A DNA stretch of 64,000 nt from Flavobacteriales bacterium (lineage in GTDB: Bacteria > Bacteroidota > Bacteroidia > Flavobacteriales > Schleiferiaceae): positions 310,001 through 374,000 of the forward strand of contig CP051243.1 of NCBI GenBank assembly GCA_017795025.1, given 5' to 3'. A model generated the notes under the pieces. The model saw only the letters and a list, made by a program, of their open reading frames with translations. It did not search any database and was not told where the DNA came from. Of this stretch, positions 25,411 through 35,700 are shown piece by piece (position 1 is the stretch's first letter; every line of letters starts with the position of its first letter). A program made the position numbers and the translations under genes.

Positions 25411-26742
25411 ATGAAATCTGAAAAACAAAATTTCGGAACCGAGCCTTTGGGTTTATTGCTTCGTAAACAGGCTGTTCCCGCCTCGGTAGGTATTTTGGTG
25501 ATGTCAATATATGGCATCGTAGACACCCTTTTTGTAGGTCGTTTTGTGGGTACCATGGGGATTGGAGCCATCACGGTGATTATGCCCATTAGCTTTTTAA
25601 TTTCCAGTATTGGAATGGCGATTGGAATCGGGGGCTCCTCGGTTTTATCGCGGGCGATGGGCGAAGATAACTTTGGGAAGGTGCAGCGCGTTTTTGGCAA
25701 CCAGGTTTTCTTAACCGTGAGTTTGTCGGTGGGGATGGTGCTCTTAGCTTCCTTTTTCTTGAATCCGCTCTTGCGCTTATTTGGTGCTAGTGGTGCTGTA
25801 ATGGAACCGGCTCAGGACTATTTTCGGATTCTTCTTCCCGCTATTCCGGCTCTAGCCTGGTCTATGATGAGCAACAATGTAATTCGGGCAGAAGGCCATC
25901 CACGGAAGGCGATGATGACCCTCCTAATCCCAGCGGTGGTTAACCTTATTTTGGATCCCATCTTTATTGTTGCCTTGGACATGGGAATTGAAGGAGCCGC
26001 TTGGGCGACCACCATTTCCTACTTCGCATCAGCCTTATTCACCTTACACTTTTTTGTTTTCGGCGCTTCAGAAATGAGCTTAACCTGGAATTGCATTAAG
26101 CCATCTAAATCTATAATAAAGGAAATTGGAAAACTAGGTTCGGTAACGCTTGCCCGACAAGGGACTATTTCCCTCTTAAGTATCGTGCTCAACAATTCGC
26201 TATTTGCTTTTGGCGGTGAATTAGCTCTTTCAGCCTACGGAATTATTAGTCGTTTGCTAATGTTTGTCAACTTCCCGGTAATGGGTATTACGCAGGGTTA
26301 TGTGCCTATTTTAGGCTACAATTACGGGGCGAAATTGTACGAACGGGTAACCGCCATTAGTCGCTTGGCTTATTTCTGGACCACGGGAATAGCGATTGGA
26401 ATCTTCATCTTAATCATGAGCTTTACCCGTAATTTAGTGGGCATTTTCACCACCGATCAGGCCTTAATAGAAGCTACGGTTCCGGCTTTGCGCTGGGTTT
26501 TTGCAGCGAATCCCGTTTTGGCCTTATCCTTTTTAGGGTCCGCTTATTTTCAGGCGATCGGACAAGCTCGTCGCGCTTTAATTTTGGCCCTGAGTAAACA
26601 AGGATTTTTCTTGATTCCTTTAATCCTTATCCTTCCTCAGTTTTTTGGAGTCGATGGAATCTGGTATTCCTTCCCCATTGCTGATGTGGGCGCGGCAGGA
26701 TTATCGGCCTGGTTGCTTTCTAAAAATCCTTATATCCGTTAA
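25411..26742 (+). CDS. MATE family efflux transporter
   Basis: Inner-membrane multidrug or toxin exporter of 443 residues with about 12 membrane segments in two similar halves. Recognisable MATE features are the N-terminal PASVGILVMSIYGIVDTLFV, GIGGSSVLSRAMGE at about 72 and NNVIRAEGHPRKAMM at about 153, with second-half equivalents GYVPILGYNYGAK (about 294) and FQAIGQARRALILAL. Energy coupling (Na+ or H+) and substrate cannot be read. The stop codon abuts the stop of the convergent giant gene with no spacer. Confidence 0.88.
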   Translation: MKSEKQNFGTEPLGLLLRKQAVPASVGILVMSIYGIVDTLFVGRFVGTMGIGAITVIMPISFLISSIGMAIGIGGSSVLSRAMGEDNFGKVQRVFGNQVFLTVSLSVGMVLLASFFLNPLLRLFGASGAVMEPAQDYFRILLPAIPALAWSMMSNNVIRAEGHPRKAMMTLLIPAVVNLILDPIFIVALDMGIEGAAWATTISYFASALFTLHFFVFGASEMSLTWNCIKPSKSIIKEIGKLGSVTLARQGTISLLSIVLNNSLFAFGGELALSAYGIISRLLMFVNFPVMGITQGYVPILGYNYGAKLYERVTAISRLAYFWTTGIAIGIFILIMSFTRNLVGIFTTDQALIEATVPALRWVFAANPVLALSFLGSAYFQAIGQARRALILALSKQGFFLIPLILILPQFFGVDGIWYSFPIADVGAAGLSAWLLSKNPYIR

Positions 26743-29700
26743 TTAAGGATTAAGCTTCACCTTAAACTGCTGGACCTCTTCTGAATCCGAAACTTGTAAG
26801 AGGTAGATTCCCGCCGGTAAACCTTGCAGTGAAAGGGTCTGATTCGCTTGGTACATCGACCATTTTCGGATAAGTCTTCCGGTTTGGTCTAGGAGTTTCA
26901 CTTCACGAGGTCTAGCATCTGCCGCCTTGATATTGATGATGTCTTGAGTCGGATTAGGGTATACTTGAAGGTTCGAGATGGCTAATTCATCAATACTAAC
27001 AGGACGATAATCGGCCGGACTGCCAATATCTCCGCCGGTAGACTGGTAGGCGCCCCTTAGACCATTCGCGGCTCGGGAGCTGTAAGTACCCAGGGTATCG
27101 AATTCTAAGCTGAACCCTCGCAGTACTTGTGCAGAACTATAGGCACTGAAGGCGACCATATGGCCTTGTGAATCAAAAAGATAAAGCGCATCTCCGGAAC
27201 TGCTGAGTCCAGAAAAACCATTGAAATCTCGACCCGGAATTAGAAGGGGAAGATTGTTTCCATTTTGCTTCCAGTCTGTTAACCAGGTATTGGCAAAGGG
27301 TGCCTGCACATTAAGTACAATCAACTTTTCACCGGGCCCTAAGCTCCAGTTTTGCTGAATGGTATGTACGCCGCTTTGACCATCGCTATCATCCCAACTG
27401 TAGCCATTAAGATTAATAGATATATCACCGTAATTGTAAATTTCAAACCAATCACCGCCAATTGGAGACGGAAGGCTGGATTGAGGCATAATCTCACTGA
27501 TGCAAATGGCCGCCGTGTTAATGGGAATGAAATCACTATAAAAACGTGGGCGCAACAGATAACCTTCTGTATAGGGAAGGCTGGGATCATTTTGACTTAA
27601 AACACCTATTAAATCAAAGCTTCCGCTGATGGCATTCTGCCCATCTATGTCGGTATCGGCATCAATGAAAATAAGCAGGGTATCTGGTCCATTGGTGATT
27701 TCCATTTGAGCGGAAGAATTAAGCGCCGGCCAAAGTCCTGGATTTAAAAATCTAAAGCTATTCAAGCGTAGTACTTTGCTTTCGAGGCTATCAGCAAAGT
27801 GATTGACATTGATAGGCACGGGCTGCTGGTTTCCGATGGCTAGGAGCCGTAAACTATCGGGGATGAGGCTAAGCAATCCATTTTGTTGAGCAAGGGTACC
27901 GATAAATATCAGGCTATCGCCAATCTGTGGTTGCAGATAAGAATTAAGGTCAAGGCTGCTCGAAATATGTAAGGCATCACTACCATCTTGGATGTGGAAG
28001 TCGTATCCAACATTTCCTTTGTAGTCAATACTGTTCAAACTGCCACTTATTTTACAATAAACGCCAATGGAATCGGCGAGGCCATTTAGATTTTGACCAT
28101 TAATATCGGCAATTGTGTAATGGGGAATAGGCGGGATGTCATTATCTATAATACTGACAAAGAGCGTACTTGGACTTGAAAATTGTATGCTTCCCGAACG
28201 GGAACCAATTAGTTGGGCACTGAATTGCTCGGTGTTCTCGACAAGGGCATCATCATTTATTAGAAGGTCGAAATAAACCGTATCGCTATTGGCGGGAATA
28301 TTTAACCAAAGGGTGTCATTTTGTAGTGCAGGATTAAGGCTATAATCACCGCTAGTAATACCTGTCCCGTTGGAGAAGGTTATGGCTACCGTGTCGGCAG
28401 AGGTGTTGCTCGGGCTTAAAATAAGAGCCACCGCAGTGGTTCCTGAAGCTTCTGCCAAAACTAAGTTTGAATTTTGGAATCGTAGGCCGGGTACCGGTGG
28501 TGGACTAGGACAAGCTCCGAGTGTATCGCTGCTAAAACAACGCACAGGTACAATGGTATCTGAATTAAATAATACCTGTTTATTAAAGCCAGTTTCCCAA
28601 TTGGTGCCATTGGAGTTATGAAAGCGCGCTTTGTAGTCGAGCTGTGGTTCTGGGGCATAAATAGTGTATTCGTAAACCAAATCCCCATCCGGGTCGGTCA
28701 TAAGGTAGTTGAGGTCCAAATTGCCGTTCCAGGCATTAAAGGCACCGGCGATATCAACGGAATCTTGCAAAGGATTAAAACCATTTACATAGTTCATGTC
28801 AACCTGCAGCGTTACCCAGAAGGTGTCGATTACGGGAGTACAGGGGCCATAGGCCGTATTGCCAAAGCAACGCACGGGGAGGACACTGTCCCCATTAAAA
28901 TTCACAAAGTTATTGCTAACCTGCGGTTCCCAATTGGTCACCCCAGCAGCATGCCAACGCGCTTTGTACTCCAGCACTAGCTCCGGGAAAGGATAGGTTG
29001 CGGTATACACCAAATCCCCATCAGGATCAGTCAACTGATAAGCCGCATTGTAAGCCGCGTTCCAATTACTAAACGGACCAGCTATATCCACCAAGTCGTT
29101 AGCAGCATCAAACCCCGCTTCATTAGAGAGATCAATTTGGAAGGTAATATCAAAAGTATCGGGCAGGTTCGGACAGAAGCCTAGGGTATCACTGCCAAAA
29201 CAACGCACCCCAATAGTGGTATCAGAGAAGAAAGTCACCGACTTATCCAAGCCACCTTCCCAGTTCACTCCAGCGCCATTATGGTAACGGGCTTTATAAT
29301 CAAAACTCGAATCCGGCAAATACAAAGTAATCTCCCAAATACTATCATTGTTGGCATCCGTCAAGGCATAGGCCGCATCATACGCTCCATTCCAACCATT
29401 GAAAGTCCCCGCCACATCTATTGAATCCGTGTTCCGATTAAACCCTACTTCGTTACTCAAATCCACCTGCAGGGTCACATAAAACGAATCAATCAAACTC
29501 GGACAAGCCCCAGCGGTATCGGAACCAAAACAACGAATCGGTAGTATAGAATCATTATTGAAATTAACCGTCTGATTATTGGCCTGCGGCTCCCAATTCG
29601 TCACCCCAGCAGCATGCCAACGTGCTTTGTATTCGAGCACTGGCTCTGGGAAAGGATAAGTCGCAGTATACACCAAATCCCCATCAGGATCAGTCAACTG

Positions 29701-32700
29701 ATAAGCCCCATTGTAAGCTGCGTTCCAATTACTAAAAGGACCAGCTATATCCACCAAGTCGGTAGCAGCATCAAACCCCGCTTCATTAGAAAGATCAACC
29801 TGGAAGGTAATATCAAAAGTATCGGGTAGGTTCGGACAGAAGCCTAGCGTATCACTACCAAAACAACGCACCCCAATAGTGGTATCAGAGAAGAAAGTCA
29901 CCGACTTATCTAAGCCGCCTTCCCAGTTCACTCCAGCGCCATTATGGTAACGCGCTTTATAATCGAAGGTAGAATCCGGCAAATACAAAGTAACCTCCCA
30001 AACACTATCATTGTTAGCATCCGTCAAGGCATAGGCCGCATCATAGGCTCCGTTCCAGCCATTGAAAGTCCCCGCCACATCTATTGAATCCGTGTTCCGG
30101 TCAAAACCCACTTCGTTGGAAAGGTCGATTTGAAGCGTCACATAAAAGGAATCCACCAATGACGGACAGGCCCCAGCGGTATCACTACCAAAGCAACGCA
30201 CCGCTAAAACACTATCTCCACTAAAGTTGATAATCTGATTATTGACTTGTGGTTCCCAATTGGTCACCCCAGCAGCATGCCAACGCGCTTTGTATTCGAG
30301 TACTGGCTCCGGGAAAGGATAAGTCGCAGTATACACCAAATCCCCATCAGGATCAGTCAACTGATAAGCCCCATTGTAAGCTGCGTTCCAATTACTAAAA
30401 GGACCAGCTATATCCACCAAGTCAGCAGCAGCATCAAACCCCGCTTCATTAGAAAGATCAACCTGGAAGGTAATATCAAAAGTATCGGGTAGGTTCGGAC
30501 AGAAGCCTAGGGTATCACTACCAAAACAACGCACCCCAATAGTGGTGTCAGAGAAGAAAGTCACCGACTTATCCAAGCCCCCTTCCCAATTTACTCCAGC
30601 GCCATTATGGTAACGCGCTTTGTAATCAAAACTCGAATCCGGTAAATACAAAGTAATCTCCCAAATACTGTCATTGTTGGCATCCGTTAGGGCATAGGCC
30701 GCATCATAAGCCCCATTCCAGCCATTGAAAGTCCCCGCAACATCTATTGAATCCGTGTTCCTATCAAATCCGGCCTCCTTACTCAAATCCACCTGCAGGG
30801 TCACGTAAAACGAATCAATCAAACTAGGACAAGCCCCAGCGGTATCGGATCCAAAACAGCGAATCGGTAGTATAGAATCATTATTGAAATTAACCGTCTG
30901 ATTATTGACCTGTGGTTCCCAATTGGTCACCCCAGCTGCATGCCAACGCGCTTTGTATTCGAGTACTGGCTCCGGGAAAGGATAAGTCGCAGTATACACC
31001 AAATCCCCATCAGGATCCGTCAACTGATAGGCCGCATTGTAGGCTGCGTTCCAATTACTAAACGGACCAGCTATATCCACCAAGTCAGTAGCAGCATCAA
31101 AGCCCGCTTCATTACTTAAATCTACCTGGAAGGTAATATCAAAAGTATCGGGCAGGTTCGGACAGAAGCCTAGGGTATCACTACCAAAACAACGCACGCC
31201 TATGGTAGTATCAGAGAAGAAAGTCACGGACTTATCCAAGCCCCCTTCCCAATTCACTCCAGCGCCATTATGATAACGCGCTTTATAATCGAAACTCGAA
31301 TCCGGCAAATACAAAGTAACCTCCCAAATACTATCATTGTTGGCATCGGTCAGGGCATAGGCCGCATCATACGCCGCATTCCAGCCATTGAAGGTCCCCG
31401 CCACATCTATTGAATCCGTGTTCCGATCAAAACCCACTTCGTTGGAAAGGTCTATTTGAAGCGTCACATAAAACGAATCAATCAAACTCGGACAAGCTCC
31501 AGCGGTATCACTACCAAAGCAACGCACCGCTAAAACACTATCCCCACTAAAGTTGATAATCTGATTATTGACTTGTGGTTCCCAATTGGTCACCCCAGCA
31601 GCATGCCAACGCGCTTTGTACTCCAGCACTGGCTCCGGGAAAGGATAAGTCGCAGTATACACTAAATCCCCATCAGGATCGGTCAACTGATAAGCTGCAT
31701 TGTAAGCCGCGTTCCAATTACTAAAAGGACCAGCTATATCCACCAAGTTAGTAGCAGCATCAAACCCCGCTTCATTGGAAAGATCGATTTGGAAGGTAAT
31801 ATCAAAAGTATCGGGTAGGTTCGGACAAAGTCCTAGGGTATCACTACCAAAACAACGCACCCCAATAGTGGTGTCAGAGAAGAAAGTCACGGACTTATCT
31901 AAACCCCCTTCCCAGTTCACTCCAGCGCCATTATGGTAACGGGCTTTATAATCGAAGGTAGAATCCGGCAAATACAAAGTAATCTCCCAAATACTATCAT
32001 TGTTGGCATCGGTCAGGGCATAGGCCGCATCATACGCCGCATTCCAGCCATTGAAGGTCCCCGCCACATCTATTGAATCCGTGTTCCGATCAAAACCCAC
32101 TTCGTTGGAAAGGTCTATTTGAAGCGTCACATAAAACGAATCAATCAAACTCGGACAAGCTCCAGCGGTATCACTACCAAAGCAACGCACCGCTAAAACA
32201 CTATCCCCACTAAAGTTGATAATCTGATTATTGACTTGTGGTTCCCAATTGGTCACCCCAGCAGCATGCCAACGCGCTTTGTACTCCAGCACTGGCTCCG
32301 GGAAAGGATAAGTCGCAGTATACACTAAATCCCCATCAGGATCGGTCAACTGATAAGCTGCATTGTAAGCCGCGTTCCAATTACTAAAAGGACCAGCTAT
32401 ATCCACCAAGTTAGTAGCAGCATCAAACCCCGCTTCATTGGAAAGATCGATTTGGAAGGTAATATCAAAAGTATCGGGCAGGTTCGGACAGAAGCCTAGC
32501 GTATCACTTCCAAAACAACGCACCCCAATAGTCGTATCAGAGAAGAAAGTCACGGACTTATCCAAGCCCCCTTCCCAATTTACTCCAGATCCATTGTGGT
32601 AGCGCGCCTTATAATCGAAACTCGAATCCGGCAAATACAAGGTAATCTCCCAAATACTGTCATTGTTGGCATCGGTTAGGGCATAGGCTGCATCATACGC

Positions 32701-35700
32701 TCCATTCCAGCCATTGAAAGTCCCCGCCACATCTATTGAATCCGTGTTCCGATCAAAACCCACTTCGTTGGAAAGGTCGATTTGAAGCGTCACATAAAAC
32801 GAATCGATCAAACTCGGACATGCCCCAGCGGTATCGGATCCAAAACAGCGAATCGGAAGAATAGAATCATTATTGAAATTAACCGTCTGATTATTGACTT
32901 GTGGTTCCCAATTGGTCACCCCAGCAGCATGCCAACGCGCTTTGTACTCCAGCACTGGCTCCGGGAATGGATAAGTCGCGGTGTAGACTAAATCCCCATC
33001 AGGATCCGTCAACTGATAAGCTACATCATAAGCCGCGTTCCAGCCATTGAAGGTACCGGCAAGGTCTACTAAATCCGTGTTCCTATCAAACCCCGCTTCA
33101 TTACTTAAATCTACCTGGAAGGTAATATCAAAAGTATCGGGTAGGTTCGGACAGAAGCCTAGGGTATCACTACCAAAACAACGCACGCCTATGGTAGTAT
33201 CAGAGAAGAAAGTCACGGACTTATCCAAGCCCCCTTCCCAATTTACTCCAGCGCCATTATGGTAACGCGCTTTGTAATCAAAACTCGAATCCGGCAAGTA
33301 TAAAGTAACCTCCCAAATACTATCATTGTTGGCATCCGTCAAGGCATAGGCCGCATCATAAGCCGCATTCCAACCATTGAAAGTCCCCGCCACATCTATT
33401 GAATCCGTGTTCCGATCAAAACCCACTTCGTTGGAAAGGTCGATTTGAAGCGTCACATAAAACGAATCGATCAAACTCGGACATGCCCCAGCGGTATCGG
33501 ATCCAAAGCAACGCACCGCTAAAACACTATCCCCACTAAAGTTGATGATTTGATTATTGACCTGCGGTTCCCAATTGGTCACCCCAGCAGCATGCCAACG
33601 TGCTTTGTATTCGAGCACTGGCTCTGGGAAAGGATAAGTCGCAGTATACACCAAATCCCCATCAGGATCGGTCAACTGATACGCCGCATCATAAGCCGCA
33701 TTCCAGCCATTGAAGGTACCGGCAAGGTCTACTAAATCCGTGTTCCTATCAAACCCCGCTTCATTAGAAAGATCGATTTGGAAGGTAATATCAAAAGTAT
33801 CGGGCAGGTTCGGACAAAATCCTAGGGTATCACTACCAAAGCAACGCACCTCAATAGTGGTATCGGAGAAGAAAGTCACGGACTTATCTAAACCATCTTC
33901 CCAGTTCACTCCAGCGCCATTATGGTAACGGGCTTTATAATCGAAGGTAGAATCCGGCAAATACAAAGTAATCTCCCAAATACTGTCATTGTTGGCATCG
34001 GTTAGGGCATAGGCGGCATCATAGGCTCCATTCCAACCATTGAAAGTCCCCGCCACATCTATTGAATCCGTGTTCCGATTAAACCCTACTTCGTTGGAAA
34101 GGTCGATTTGAAGCGTCACATAAAACGAATCAATCAAACTCTGACAGGCTCCAGCGGTATCCGAACCAAAGCAACGCACCGCTAAAACACTATCTCCGCT
34201 AAAGTTGATGATTTGATTATTGACCTGTGGTTCCCAATTCGTCACCCCAGCAGCATGCCAACGCGCTTTGTACTCCAGCACCGGCTCCGGGAAAGGATAG
34301 GTCGCAGTATACACCAAATCCCCATCGGGATCCGTCAACTGATAAGCTACATCATAAGCCGCGTTCCAATTACTAAAAGGACCAGCTATATCCACCAAGT
34401 CAGTAGCAGCATCAAACCCCGCTTCATTAGAGAGATCAATTTGGAAGGTAATATCAAAAGTATCGGGCAGGTTCGGACAGAAGCCTAGCGTATCACTACC
34501 AAAGCAACGCACGCCTATAGTCGTATCAGAGAAGAAAGTCACGGACTTATCCAAGCCCCCTTCCCAGTTCACTCCGGCGCCATTATGGTAACGGGCTTTA
34601 TAATCGAAGGTGGAATCCGGTAAATACAAAGTAATCTCCCAAATACTGTCATTGTTAGCATCGGTCAAAGCATAGGCCGCATCATAGGCTCCATTCCAGC
34701 CATTGAAAGTCCCCGCCACATCTATGGAATCCGTGTTCCGATCAAAACCCACTTCGTTGGAAAGGTCGATTTGAAGCGTCACATAAAACGAATCAATCAA
34801 ACTCGGACATGCTCCAGCGGTATCGGATCCAAAACAGCGAATCGGTAGTATAGAATCATTATTGAAATTAACCGTCTGATTATTAACCTGTGGTTCCCAA
34901 TTGGTCACCCCAGCAGCATGCCAACGCGCTTTGTACTCCAGCACTGGCTCCGGGAAAGGATAGGTCGCAGTATACACTAAATCTCCATCAGGATCGGTCA
35001 ACTGATACGCCGCATCATAAGCCGCATTCCAGCCATTGAAGGTACCGGCAAGGTCTACTAAATCCGTGTTCCGATCAAACCCCGCTTCATTAGAAAGATC
35101 GATTTGGAAGGTAATATCAAAAGTATCGGGTAGGTTCGGACAGAAGCCTAGGGTATCACTGCCAAAACAACGCACCCCAATAGTGGTATCAGAGAAGAAA
35201 GTCACCGACTTATCTAAGCCGCCTTCCCAGTTCACTCCAGCGCCATTATGGTAACGCGCTTTATAATCGAAGGTGGAATCCGGCAAATACAAAGTAATCT
35301 CCCAAATACTGTCATTGTTGGCATCGGTTAGGGCATAGGCGGCATCATAGGCTCCATTCCAACCATTGAAAGTCCCCGCCACATCTATTGAATCCGTGTT
35401 CCGATTAAACCCTACTTCGTTGGAAAGGTCGATTTGAAGCGTCACAAAGAAGGAATCCACCAATGACGGACAGGCTCCAGCGGTATCCGAACCAAAACAA
35501 CGCACCGCTAAAACACTATCCCCACTAAAGTTGATGATTTGATTATTAACCTGTGGTTCCCAATTGGTCACTCCACCAGCATGCCAACGCGCTTTGTATT
35601 CGAGTACTGGCTCCGGGAATGGATAGGTAGCGGTATAGACTAAATCCCCATCGGGATCCGTCAACTGATAAGCTGCATTGTAAGCCGCGTTCCAATTACT

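Noticed and set aside
28370-35254. Many plus-strand open frames of 60-120 codons opposite the giant gene
   Set aside because: They recur with the 663-bp period and are mirror frames of the repeat codons; they have no family features of their own.
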